Assembly (NCBI GenBank): GCA_019752335.1
Contig: JAIEMJ010000026.1
Coordinates: forward strand, 1-64,000
Reading direction: 5' to 3'
Source: Bryobacteraceae bacterium
Lineage (GTDB): Bacteria > Acidobacteriota > Terriglobia > Bryobacterales > Bryobacteraceae
DNA length: 64,000 bases
Part shown: piece by piece, positions 53,301 through 62,473 of the stretch
Layout: each line of letters starts with the position of its first letter
Numbering within the stretch: position 1 is the first letter of the stretch
Position numbers and translations under genes: made by a program
The notes under the pieces: generated by a model
Database searches by the model: none
What the model was told of the DNA's origin: nothing
What the model saw: the letters and a program-made list of their open reading frames with translations, nothing else

Positions 53301-53672
53301 TCGCTCTCCGGCCGCAACGACCTCACCAGTAACACCCTCACGCCCGCCGTGCCGACTTCCATCGTGGTCAAGCTCGTCGCCACCGTTCCCGACGGTGGCA
53401 GTTGCGCCAACTCGGCCGCCAACATTGGCCTCGCCAATCTCGCGCCCGGGCTCGCGGCTTGGGGCACCACCGTGAAAACGGCGCCCAACAACGGTCTCGC
53501 CATCGTCGAGACGCCGTTCCTGCCCGCCACGCCCAGCTTTGGCGGCGCCGGTCTTGATATCGGCGAACTGGAGCGGCTGCGTCAACTCTGCAACTTTATC
53601 AATTCGAACGGCTCGGGCTTCGGCGTCTGCCGCAGTTGCCGATTGGGCGGACTCGGCGCGGGGCGAATCTAG
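50319..53672 (+). CDS. Large secreted FG-GAP propeller protein with Ig-like and Cys-rich C-terminal domains
   Basis: An 1117-residue surface protein. A signal peptide (FCLLLTLFSAGAAAATG) leads to a 185-residue beta domain. Seven FG-GAP repeats of about 65 residues follow (205-660), each with QQAYLKASNTGAGDLFG and SGDTIVVGA; nucleotide identity between repeats is high, so they are recently amplified. A Big_1-like domain follows (VNGNPVGGVTVTFTAPNAG), then two InlB-like beta repeats (LPAAGGTITPASGFYTQVTV). The last 185 residues form a Cys-rich module with eight cysteines, including CCSC (MVSCCSCPVTPNGLASL) and CRSC. Calcium binding by the propeller loops is expected. Adhesion or extracellular matrix is a guess. 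Confidence 0.87.
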   Translation: MRQFCLLLTLFSAGAAAATGPIDGKQLRAAHDQYLHRVTPQGIAYNPGQQWNARFDGQGFTVSPKTSGWTWGLTLERFGWAGQTQAAGVAQMRTEGNRVTYTRPGVEEWFVNDQRGLEQGFTVHAPPVGSGRTLVFDMAVRGGLRPRVQEREVWFGERVRFSGLRAWDATGRELAASFQATPEGFRYRVEAVGARFPVTVDPVAQQAYVKASNTGPGDVFGSAVAISGDTMVVGAPSESSDATGVGGPDNNNALLSGAAYVYVRTGTTWTQQAYLKASNTGAGDRFGTSVAISGDTIVVGASGEASNGSGQGNNGALGAGAAYVFTRTGTTWTQQAYLKASNPDPADLFGGSVGIAGDTIVVGATGESSNATGVGGGQGNSLLTTGSGAAYVFSRTGTTWTQQAYLKASNTGALDAFGGSVSVSGDTVVVGAANEGSNATGVGGAQNNNLALLSGAAYVFTRTGTTWTQQAYLKASNTGAGDLFGRSSAVSGDTIVVGARNEGSDATGVNGANNNNALLSGAAYVFTRTGTTWTQQAYLKASNTGAGDLFGASVAISGNYIAIGAPSEGSDATGVDGPNNNNALLSGAAYVFLRNGTNWAQQAYLKASNTGLGDLFGTDVAVANNTVVTGAPSEGSNATGINGDGTNDNALLSGAAYVFSLPITITATAGDSQSTIIGTAFLTNLQATVTDVNGNPVGGVTVTFTAPNAGASGTFPGGLLTATATTNASGVATAPIFTANNTIGGPYNVVASASGADTPANFALRNLTNLVQITLQTNVPGPQLSVDGGAPFTPPQTFNWVIGSTHTITTTSPQLFNGGLSRYVFQSWSDAGAISHTITTPNIATTFTATFGVEHQVTFNALPAAGGTITPASGFYTQVTVLTVTATPNANYTFAGFTGALTGLTNPQLLAVTGPRTVNAIFLADGAYQVRYMSGLNQADSVINLTNTGARGAGLAAGTTAATTGAICVNVYAFSPDEQMVSCCSCPVTPNGLASLSGRNDLTSNTLTPAVPTSIVVKLVATVPDGGSCANSAANIGLANLAPGLAAWGTTVKTAPNNGLAIVETPFLPATPSFGGAGLDIGELERLRQLCNFINSNGSGFGVCRSCRLGGLGAGRI

Positions 53673-54132
53673 TTCTAGTAACTTCTGTGGCTACAGGTAC
53701 TTGCCCCCAAACGGGGGTACCCGCGAGCACCGTCCAAAAATAATACTGTAACCAATCTTCGCGGCAAACATCTCTATTAGCAGGCAGAGTTATCGCCAAA
53801 TGGTGGTATACTCTCCTGGGTACCAAGCGGCCGCGAAACGAAGACGAATCTGACATCCTCTGTGCCTAACCGAACTTATTGATTCCAGGCCAGATCACGC
53901 CCTAGCCGGCCAAGATCCTTCGCTCTTTGCGCTTCCCGCTCGCCCCCGAAACGGGAGAGGTTCGCCTCTTCTAGGCCAGGATACTTGCGCGACGATGTGC
54001 GTCGCCGAGGGGAAAACCCGCGTATTTACGTGAGGGGGCAAATCCACCGCCGAAAAAATTATTTGCGTTGAGAAGAGAGGAACCAGACTCATATGACCGG
54101 CTGCGCTCGCTGGTCTGAGGAGGTATTGCCAC
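53673..54132 (+). promoter_or_regulatory. Long leader region of the main sigma-factor gene
   Basis: A 460-bp stretch without a gene. It contains an extended -10 promoter-like element TGG-TATACT (53804-53812) without a good -35, which would give a leader of about 315 nt. A hairpin GACCGGC (54095-54101) / GCTGGTC (54109-54115) lies just before the Shine-Dalgarno GAGGAGG (54117-54123). Growth-dependent control of the sigma gene through this leader is plausible but not shown. Confidence 0.4.
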
Positions 54133-55674
<1,542 letters not shown>

Positions 55675-55684
55675 GCACGCGGCG

Positions 55685-55722
55685 AAAAAGCCCCGCTTCC
55701 CTCAGGGAGGCGGGGTTTTTTA
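55685..55722. terminator. Bidirectional terminator between rpoD and the AAA ATPase gene
   Basis: AAAAAG, then CCCCGC (55691-55696) and TCCCT pair with AGGGA and GCGGGG (55110-style arms at 55104-55115 in the opposite half), followed by TTTTTT. The A-run on the left and T-run on the right make it work for both convergent genes. Confidence 0.88.
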
Positions 55723-56976
55723 CGTCTTGGCGAAGTATAGCTGCGCTGCCCGCTCCAGGTTCGCTTTCGTCGCCTCCACCGGACGGTGTTCATACCGGCT
55801 GATCGACATCAGCAGGCTGCAAATGTCATTCGGATAGCAGGCGCGCAATTCGTTGCGGCCGTCGCCCAGGCAGATGCGGCGCAGGAATTCCGCCGAGTCC
55901 GGTTCCGTGGGCACCTCGCGCGCTTGCATCACCCGCTGGAAGATCTGGTCAAAGACGTGCGGCGCCACCGGCTCCACCAGAATCTTGTTGTGGATGCGGC
56001 GCAGGAAGGCTTCGTCGGCCAGGTCCGACGGGTCCAGGTTGGTCGAGAAGACCACCATCAGCTCAAACGGAATCTGGAATTTAACGCCGTAGCGCAGCGT
56101 CAGATAGTCCACCTTGCGATCCAGCGGCACGATCCAGCGATTCAACAGGTCGCGTGGCGACATCAGTTGCCGTCCGAAGTCGTCGATGATAAAGATGCCG
56201 TTGTTGGCCTTCATCTGCAGCGGCGCCGCGTAAATGCCGGACGTGTCGTCCAGCCGCAACTCCAGCATACTCGGCACCATCTCACCGCCTACGACGATGC
56301 AGGGCCGCCGGCACAGCACCCAGCGCGGATCCATGTCGGGATCGTCGATTTCGATGCGCTGGTGGACGACGGGGTCAAACAGGTTGATGATCTGGCCGTC
56401 CACCTCGACGGACCACGGAATGTACACCGCGTCCTGGTAGACGCGCAGCATGCGCTCGGCGATCGACGTTTTTCCATTCCCCGACGGCCCGTACAGGAAG
56501 ATCGAGCTCTGCGTAATCAGCGCCGGACCTACGGCGTCCAGCATGGTGTCCGTCACGACGAGATCCGAGAACGCCATGCGCAACGCGCGCCGGTCAATCG
56601 CCACCTTGGCCGCCTGCAGCTTCGTTGCCGCGTGGTAGTCCTTCAAGCCGACGGGGCAGGCGCCCGCGTACTGCGAAATCTGCAAGCGATCCGAGGCCAG
56701 TTGCTTGCCAGCCTGCGAAAGGACGAACGAATAGTCGTTGGCGATCATGCCTTTCACCTCCACCAACTGCTGCTGCCGCAGATGCTTAAAGGCGACGTCG
56801 ACGATCGGAATCGAAACCCGCAGGTGCTTAGCCAGGGATTCGAGCGTGCTAAAACCTTCCATCAGCAGACGCCGCAGTACCAGGTCGAGCACCAGGGATT
56901 GCGAAATCCCCAATTCCTCATAGTTTTGCGGCATCGCCGGCGAGAATCTCGAACGCAAAGCTTCAGACGGTGGCAT
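55720..56976 (-). CDS. AAA-type ATPase with N-terminal winged helix
   Basis: A 418-residue protein. Residues 20-90 form a winged-helix-like domain (LGISQSLVLDLVLRRLLMEG, LESLAKHLRVSIPIVDVAFK). The AAA core has Walker A GPSGNGKT (163-170), Walker B-like GIFIIDDFGRQL, and sensor segment LMVVFSTNLDPSDLADEAFL followed by the arginine pair RRIHNK. The C-terminal helical part (RACYPNDICSLLMSISRYEH) is typical of MoxR-like relatives. These acidobacterial proteins are uncharacterised; switching of a partner complex by ATP is likely. No VWA-domain partner is adjacent. ATG 56976. Confidence 0.85.
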   Translation of the reverse strand: MPPSEALRSRFSPAMPQNYEELGISQSLVLDLVLRRLLMEGFSTLESLAKHLRVSIPIVDVAFKHLRQQQLVEVKGMIANDYSFVLSQAGKQLASDRLQISQYAGACPVGLKDYHAATKLQAAKVAIDRRALRMAFSDLVVTDTMLDAVGPALITQSSIFLYGPSGNGKTSIAERMLRVYQDAVYIPWSVEVDGQIINLFDPVVHQRIEIDDPDMDPRWVLCRRPCIVVGGEMVPSMLELRLDDTSGIYAAPLQMKANNGIFIIDDFGRQLMSPRDLLNRWIVPLDRKVDYLTLRYGVKFQIPFELMVVFSTNLDPSDLADEAFLRRIHNKILVEPVAPHVFDQIFQRVMQAREVPTEPDSAEFLRRICLGDGRNELRACYPNDICSLLMSISRYEHRPVEATKANLERAAQLYFAKT

Positions 56977-57030
56977 ACCCTAGGGAAATCGGCCACTCCC
57001 GCCCCGGACTTTAACCGCTACTCTAGTAGG

Positions 57031-58092
57031 GTGACCCAATCGAAGATGCTCGCCGAGATCCTCGAGCAACCGGACGCCCTCGCGCGTACCCTCAAGGCTC
57101 AGCTTCCCGCCGTCAAAAAGCTCCAACGCGCCGTCGCCGCCCGTCGGCCCTCCCTCATTGTGCTGGCCGCCCGCGGCACCTCGGATAACGCCGCGCAATT
57201 CGCGCGCTATCTGCTCGAAATTGAAACCGGAATTCCCGTCTCCCTCGCCGCTCCCTCGATCAACACGCTTTACGGCGCCCAGGTGAATCTGGCCAACGCC
57301 CTGGTGGTGGCCATCTCGCAGTCCGGCGAATCCACCGACACGAACTTCGTCCTCGAACGGGCTAAGGCCCAGGGCGCGATGACCGTCGGCATCACCAACG
57401 AGAGCGGCAGTACGCTCGCCAAGCTCGCTGACCATGTGCTGCTGGTGCGCGCTGGCAAGGAACGCTCCGTCGCCGCCACCAAGACCTACACGGGCCAACT
57501 GCTCTCCGTCTATCACCTCGCCTACGCCCTCGGCGCTCGCTTTACGCTGGAGCACCTGGAGCGCATCCCGGAGTTGGCCGCCGCCGCGCTCACCCTGGAG
57601 CCCGAGATTACCGCTCTCGCCGCGCGCTATCGCTTCATGAACCACGCCGTGGTCGTCGGCCGCGGACTCAACTACTCGAACGCCTTCGAACTTGCCCTCA
57701 AGCTGATGGAAACCTGCTACGTCGTCGCCGAGCGCTTCTCCTCGGCTGACCTCCTCCACGGCCCCATCGCCATGGTGGAAGCCGCTTTTCCTGTCTTCCT
57801 TTTCGCCCCGCCCGGACCCACCTGGCCCGGGCTCCAAACCATGCTCGAAAAGCTCGACACGCTTGCCGCCGATGTTCTCGTCATCACCGATCCGCGCAAC
57901 GCCGCCGCCCACAAAGTCCGGCGCCGTTTATCGATTCCCATCGCGCCCCCGGCCAGCAAGGGTTTCGATGATCTCTTCACGCCCATTCCCTACATCATTC
58001 CCGGCCAAATGCTGGCCGCGAAGTTAGCCGCCGAGAAGGGCCTCAATCCAGATGCCCCGCGAGCGTTAAGCAAGGTGACGCGGACGCTATAG
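57031..58092 (+). CDS. SIS-domain sugar isomerase, GlmS C-terminal-like
   Basis: A 353-residue protein with two SIS domains (about 35-165 and 200-340), lacking the N-terminal glutaminase domain of GlmS. Conserved blocks are LIVLAARGTSDNAAQFARYL, VVAISQSGESTDTNFVLERA, AGKERSVAATKTYTGQL, VVVGRGLNYSNAFELALKLM, and ERFSSADLLHGPIAMVE. The ending RALSKVTRTL corresponds to the GlmS tail LAKSVTVE. It may deaminate or isomerise glucosamine- or galactosamine-6-phosphate (AgaS/NagB-II type). GTG 57031 gives VTQSKMLAEILEQPDALART; ATG 57046 is an alternative. It is divergent from the AAA ATPase. Confidence 0.88.
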   Translation: MTQSKMLAEILEQPDALARTLKAQLPAVKKLQRAVAARRPSLIVLAARGTSDNAAQFARYLLEIETGIPVSLAAPSINTLYGAQVNLANALVVAISQSGESTDTNFVLERAKAQGAMTVGITNESGSTLAKLADHVLLVRAGKERSVAATKTYTGQLLSVYHLAYALGARFTLEHLERIPELAAAALTLEPEITALAARYRFMNHAVVVGRGLNYSNAFELALKLMETCYVVAERFSSADLLHGPIAMVEAAFPVFLFAPPGPTWPGLQTMLEKLDTLAADVLVITDPRNAAAHKVRRRLSIPIAPPASKGFDDLFTPIPYIIPGQMLAAKLAAEKGLNPDAPRALSKVTRTL

Positions 58093-58854
58093 CCGCTCGT
58101 GGCGCTGAATCCAGCGCAGGGCCCGGTTGAGTTCTTCGTACATATGGCCGCGATTCGGACCAAAGTCATGCTCGGCGTCTTCGAGCGTGCGTAAGTGGTG
58201 CGGCCGCCGGATGCTGGCCAGCATCCGCTTCGACACCGAGGCGGGCGTAAAGTGATCGCGGCCGGCCTGGATCACGGCCAGCGGCAACGGCGCGATCCGT
58301 GCCAGATAAGTCTCGGTGGCGAACTGGGGCCCGCCCGGCGCGCCGCGCCATAGCGCCGCCACGGAATCCTTCCAGCGCCAAGCGAGCACGCCCGTGTCCG
58401 GCAGCGCCAACAGCACCACGCCGGCGAACGCATGCCTCCCTTCGGGGCTCGCCCCGGCGACGGCCGACATCGCCGCGCCCTGGCTCCAGCCGGCCAGGAT
58501 CACGCGGCGGCCGGGTCCGCTGACGCAAGCGGCGCGGATGCTGGCGAAGTCGCCGCCGAGTTGCTCTTCGCGCAGTTGTCCGTCGCGCGCGGTGAAGGTG
58601 CTCAAGTAGCGCTTGGTGTCCCAGACGCAGACGTCGTAACCGGAGTCCGCCATGGCGCGGCTCATCTCCTTGGCCGCACCGCGATAGCCGCCGTCGCCCG
58701 GCAGAAATAGAATAGCCTCGGAGTGTTTCGGCGCCTTGGCCGCCAGAAACAGAACCTCCTGCCGCACGCCGCGCACCTCGACGTCGTTCCAACCCGGGCT
58801 GAGCGCCACCAGGGGCAGCGGCAACCACAGCCACAGTAGCCAACGCGTGGTCAT
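58087..58854 (-). CDS. VirJ/AcvB-type serine hydrolase, copy 2 (membrane-lipid cassette)
   Basis: A 255-residue alpha/beta-hydrolase of the VirJ/AcvB family, from ATG 58854. A signal peptide (WLLWLWLPLPLVALSPGW) precedes the N-terminal motif LFLPGDGGYRGAAKEMSRAM and WDTKRYLSTFTA. The nucleophile elbow is LAGWSQGAAMS; the acid and base are likely in IQAGRDHFTPAS and DAEHDFGPNRG. AcvB of Agrobacterium is a periplasmic lysyl-phosphatidylglycerol hydrolase. Here the gene overlaps the flippase-like gene by 4 bp, the last in a four-gene cassette with an MprF-type synthase. Removal of an aminoacyl head group is therefore the leading hypothesis. Confidence 0.87.
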   Translation of the reverse strand: MTTRWLLWLWLPLPLVALSPGWNDVEVRGVRQEVLFLAAKAPKHSEAILFLPGDGGYRGAAKEMSRAMADSGYDVCVWDTKRYLSTFTARDGQLREEQLGGDFASIRAACVSGPGRRVILAGWSQGAAMSAVAGASPEGRHAFAGVVLLALPDTGVLAWRWKDSVAALWRGAPGGPQFATETYLARIAPLPLAVIQAGRDHFTPASVSKRMLASIRRPHHLRTLEDAEHDFGPNRGHMYEELNRALRWIQRHERL

Positions 58855-59792
58855 TGCGTGCCTCGCAGTTCCGCCCAGTGCACGCCGCAGTTGGCGATCG
58901 CCACGTAGCCCAAGGCCCAGAGGGGCAGCGTCAGCACCAGAAATACTACCACCGAGAACGCCGCCGCCGCGCTCTTCTCCACGCCGAAGAGTTGCAAACC
59001 CAGCACAGTGAAGAACTGGAAGGAGCCCACGTTGGCCGGCGCGTTCGGCACCGCCGTCCCCAATTTCACGATCAGAAAGACGGCCGCGCCGGCCGCGAAC
59101 GACAGGCCTAACCCAGCCGACTCCATCACGAACCAGAACGCCCCCGCCTGCAACACCGACAGCCCCAACGAATACACCGCCGCCGCCGGCCAATGCCGGT
59201 TCAGCCCGATCTCGCCGATGCCGCCCAGCACCCGCCCTACCATTTGGCGGACCGCCGAATCCGGCTGCATCCGCCAAGCGGCCACCCAGCGCGGCGGACG
59301 CCACGCCAGGCCCACAAAGACCGCCACCAACAGCAGCATCAAGAGTCCGATCGCTTCTCCGGCCCAGGCCAGATTCGCCGGCAACGCCACAAAATGTACG
59401 AGCAACGCGCAGCCCACGCCCATCCACACGCCGTCCAACAGGCGGCCCACCGCCATCGACGGCAGTAACTCTGGAATCGCCGCGCCGCTCCACCGGCTGC
59501 CCAGGTACGCCCGCACCACTTCGCCCGCGCGCAGGGGCAGTATCTCGTTCGTAAATAGCCCGGCGTAGATCGCCTGCACGGCGCGCCACAACGGCAACGG
59601 CGCCACGGACCGCAACAGCAAGCTCCAACGTTGCCCTTCGCAGACATAGCTGAGGACGTCGCACAATACCGCCGGCACCAGCCACCACAATTGCATCTGG
59701 CCCACCTGCGCGCTGATCACCCGCCAATCGACGTCATGGAAGACCCACATCAGCGCGGCGACGGCCAGCGCGTAGCTAAAGAATCGCTTCAT
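58851..59792 (-). CDS. LPG_synthase_TM (UPF0104/AglD-like) membrane protein
   Basis: A 313-residue membrane protein with about seven to eight helices, equivalent to the flippase half of MprF. Family signatures are FTNEILPLRAGEVVRAYLGS and VKLGTAVPNAPANVGSFQFF. The N-terminus (MKRFFSYALAVAALMWVFHD) and the first loop YVCEGQRWSLLLR are also typical. It lies between two VirJ-type genes with 4-bp overlaps on both sides. In MprF this domain flips lysyl-PG to the outer leaflet; moving the lipid made by the cassette's synthase is the natural inference. Confidence 0.9.
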   Translation of the reverse strand: MKRFFSYALAVAALMWVFHDVDWRVISAQVGQMQLWWLVPAVLCDVLSYVCEGQRWSLLLRSVAPLPLWRAVQAIYAGLFTNEILPLRAGEVVRAYLGSRWSGAAIPELLPSMAVGRLLDGVWMGVGCALLVHFVALPANLAWAGEAIGLLMLLLVAVFVGLAWRPPRWVAAWRMQPDSAVRQMVGRVLGGIGEIGLNRHWPAAAVYSLGLSVLQAGAFWFVMESAGLGLSFAAGAAVFLIVKLGTAVPNAPANVGSFQFFTVLGLQLFGVEKSAAAAFSVVVFLVLTLPLWALGYVAIANCGVHWAELRGTQ

Positions 59793-60520
59793 GGCGCGCC
59801 TCCGGCCCAGTCGGTTTCGCGCGCCAGGATGCGCAGAAACTCCTCCTGATTGCCGCTGTAACGATGGTTGCGCGCCGTCACCGCGAAGAAGTGTTTGGGC
59901 TCACGCGCCCGCGCGAAGAGCGCCTTCGCCGCGGCCAACGGGACGTACTCATCCGCCGTCGACTGGATCATCACCAGCCGCGCGGGAGCGACGTGTTCCA
60001 TCCAAGGCGCCGTGGCAAACGTGGGCTCGTTCGGCTCGGCCTTGGTCAGGTAAGTGAGGTTGTCGGCGAAGCGCCAACCCCGCACCGCCGTTTCGGGCAA
60101 ACCCAACAGCACCACTCCGGCGGCCCGGCCCTTGGCGGCCGCGCCCAGCAGCGCCATCGCCGCGCCCTGGCTCCAGCCGATCAGCACCACCTTCGGCACG
60201 CCTACCTGCTGCGTCATCGCTTCCACATCGGCCTGCATCTGCTTCTCACTCAAAGGACCCTGGCTGGCGGTGAAGCCCGTCAGATATTGCTTCACGTCCC
60301 AGCCGTACACATCAAAGCCGTTCTTGCTCAAGGACCGCGCCATGTCGATGGCGAACCCCCGCCAGCCGCCGTCGCCCGGCAGAAACAGCACCGCGCCCTT
60401 CGCCGGGCCCGTCGCGCGGTAGAGCGTCACTTCCTGAGGCTGTCCGCGCAGGTGCCAAGCCAGGCTCTCCTCGCCCCACAGCGTGGCCGCCATCAGGCAC
60501 ACCATTCCCGCCCGAATCAT
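59789..60520 (-). CDS. VirJ/AcvB-type serine hydrolase, copy 1 (membrane-lipid cassette)
   Basis: A 243-residue paralogue of the protein at 58087-58854, from ATG 60520; this start overlaps the synthase stop (ATGA). A signal peptide (MIRAGMVCLMAATLWGEES) is followed by LFLPGDGGWRGFAIDMARSL, WDVKQYLTGFTA and the elbow LIGWSQGAAMALLG. Likely acid and base are in IQSTADEYVPLAAA and VTARNHRYSGN. The two copies differ markedly outside the motifs, so they may have different substrates, for example different aminoacyl lipids. Periplasmic location is predicted. Confidence 0.87.
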   Translation of the reverse strand: MIRAGMVCLMAATLWGEESLAWHLRGQPQEVTLYRATGPAKGAVLFLPGDGGWRGFAIDMARSLSKNGFDVYGWDVKQYLTGFTASQGPLSEKQMQADVEAMTQQVGVPKVVLIGWSQGAAMALLGAAAKGRAAGVVLLGLPETAVRGWRFADNLTYLTKAEPNEPTFATAPWMEHVAPARLVMIQSTADEYVPLAAAKALFARAREPKHFFAVTARNHRYSGNQEEFLRILARETDWAGGAP

Positions 60521-62235
60521 GCGTCCCCCTCGCCCTTCGGAAACTCCGACACTCGTCGCAACGCCAGCGGCAGTCGCGCCAGGTCCAGGCGCGATCCGTA
60601 GACGACGTACAGCGGTTCCCACGCGCTCGCGAACTTGGCCTTGTAGGCTCGCAGGCCAGAGAAGCTGAAGACTACGGTGAGATGTTGGAAGAAGGCATGC
60701 GCGGCGCGCTCCTCCAGGCTGGGCTCTTCGCCCGGCTGAAAGCCGCCCATGGGCGCCATGCCCAGATTGAAGCGCGTGTGGCCCCGCTCCTTCGCGTGGG
60801 CGAAGGCGCGCAGGAACAGGAAGTCCATCGTGCCGTTGGGGCTCTCCTCCTTACGCCGCATCAGATCCAGCGTCGCTTCGCCCGGCCGGTAGGAGGGAAT
60901 GAAGTTCAAGAAACCCAGCATCTCGCCCTCCTGGGTGTAAGCGCCCAACAAGCCCGTCGATTCGACGTAGCCTCGTTCGAACTGGCCCACGGTAAACTGA
61001 CGCTCCCGGCGGCCGGGCAGTTGCAACCACTCGCGCGACACGGCTTCGGCCGCATCCAGCACCTCGGCCGGCACTGGCGCGGGGTAGTAACGCGTCGCGA
61101 TCCCGGCGCGCTCGAACTGCTTCAGCGTCGCCCGGAAAGCCTTCGCGCGTTTGCCTTCCAGCGTAAACTCGTCCAAATTCACGATCGCCTCATCGCCCAG
61201 CTTGAAGTGCCGCATGCCGCAGGCCTCGTAGTGCCCCAGGCAACCCGGCGAGGCTTGATGAAACACCAGTCCCCAGTCGTTGCTTCGGCAATACTCGCGG
61301 AAAGCCGCGATCAGCGGCCGGATGTGGCCGGGCTCGCCCACCGGGTCGCCCAGCACCAGCGCCAGACCGGCTCCGACGCGGTACGCAAGAAACGCCTGCC
61401 GGTCGTCGCTAAAGAAGAAGCTCTTGTCCAGGCGGCATTTGAAATAGTCCTGCGCGGTGCGTCCATGCGCTTGCACAATCCGCGCGGCCAGTGCCGCCTT
61501 GCGTGGATGAATCCGGAAGTGGTGCAGCACGGGCCGGAAGCAATTCCAGGCGCCGTAAGCCAGGGTGGCGAAGGTAATCCCGTTCAACGACTCCAGGAAC
61601 CAACGCGCGTATTCCGTACGGGGCGTCAACCCAGTGCTGCCCATCAGCAGCAACGCGTCGAGCGTCTCGCGCAGTGCATCGCCCCATGCGAAGTCGACAC
61701 CGAACTCCCGCGGATCCAGCCACCAGAAGCCGGCGCTGCCGTAAACGAAGGCCAGCGCCACCACCGCGGCCAGGCGCCCCGTCGCTCCGCGCCAATGCCA
61801 CTCCCGGCTTTTTACCTGAAATTGGCCGCGCGTGATCCACAGTCCCGCCGCCAGTGCGCCGCTCAACGCCGCCTCCTCCCAGTCCATCCCTTTCGTGCAA
61901 TGCAGGACGGCCGCCAGCAGCGAAATGGCCAGGCCGAAGATCCAGGCGCGCCGTTTGCGCTCCAGCAGTTGCAAGCTTAAGAGCACCAGCGCAAAGCCCA
62001 GCAGGAGCACGCCGGATCGCGACGAGTCCAGAATTTCGAGGGGCAGCCACCGCCGTAGGGCTTCCACGCGTGCTGGATCACCCGCGCTCATCACGGAGTA
62101 GATGTTCAGCAGTCCACTGCCGCAGGTGAGCCCGGCTACCCACCATACGAGCGGGCGGCGCCAGTCCGTTTGGGCGGCCGCGGCTGGCTCCGGCCAACGC
62201 GGCAGTTCGTAGTTTCCCTCGCCGAGTTTGGCCAT
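60517..62235 (-). CDS. MprF-type aminoacyl-phosphatidylglycerol synthase (DUF2156) lacking the flippase half
   Basis: A 572-residue protein. The N-terminal 250 residues hold about six membrane helices (VWWVAGLTCGSGLLNIYSVM, SGVLLLGFALVLLSLQLLER, WIFGLAISLLAAVLHC, LAAVVALAFVYGSAGFWWL). The C-terminal DUF2156 aminoacyl-transferase domain (about 260-560) has FFSDDRQAFLAYRVGAGLAL, LGDPVGEP, GTMDFLFLRAFAHAKERGHT, and FSGLRAYKAKFASAWEPLYV. The usual N-terminal flippase domain is absent but encoded separately at 58851-59792. It uses aminoacyl-tRNA to modify phosphatidylglycerol in the family. It heads the operon synthase-hydrolase-flippase-hydrolase. Confidence 0.92.
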   Translation of the reverse strand: MAKLGEGNYELPRWPEPAAAAQTDWRRPLVWWVAGLTCGSGLLNIYSVMSAGDPARVEALRRWLPLEILDSSRSGVLLLGFALVLLSLQLLERKRRAWIFGLAISLLAAVLHCTKGMDWEEAALSGALAAGLWITRGQFQVKSREWHWRGATGRLAAVVALAFVYGSAGFWWLDPREFGVDFAWGDALRETLDALLLMGSTGLTPRTEYARWFLESLNGITFATLAYGAWNCFRPVLHHFRIHPRKAALAARIVQAHGRTAQDYFKCRLDKSFFFSDDRQAFLAYRVGAGLALVLGDPVGEPGHIRPLIAAFREYCRSNDWGLVFHQASPGCLGHYEACGMRHFKLGDEAIVNLDEFTLEGKRAKAFRATLKQFERAGIATRYYPAPVPAEVLDAAEAVSREWLQLPGRRERQFTVGQFERGYVESTGLLGAYTQEGEMLGFLNFIPSYRPGEATLDLMRRKEESPNGTMDFLFLRAFAHAKERGHTRFNLGMAPMGGFQPGEEPSLEERAAHAFFQHLTVVFSFSGLRAYKAKFASAWEPLYVVYGSRLDLARLPLALRRVSEFPKGEGDA

Positions 62236-62473
62236 CCCCTCCAGTACAGCCCCAATTCACGTCCTCGTCACTCCCATCGTGCGAGGATGCTGGCCCCCCT
62301 AGTCACGCTATCCCACCTTCCCTCCCCACGGGATGTTTCGGCTCCTCGCCCGGCGGGATACATTAAAGGGGTAACGTAATCACTGGGGGACGCATCCTTT
62401 AACTACGGGTCTTAGCGTCCAGGTCTTTGGATCCGTCCGGCGGCATTAGCGTTGGAAATAGGAAATACTGATC

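Noticed and set aside
58087-59727. A single long frame of 546 residues covering the VirJ and flippase genes
   Set aside because: The upstream part is out of frame with the flippase gene and has no motifs; the VirJ protein starts naturally at ATG 58854 with a signal peptide.
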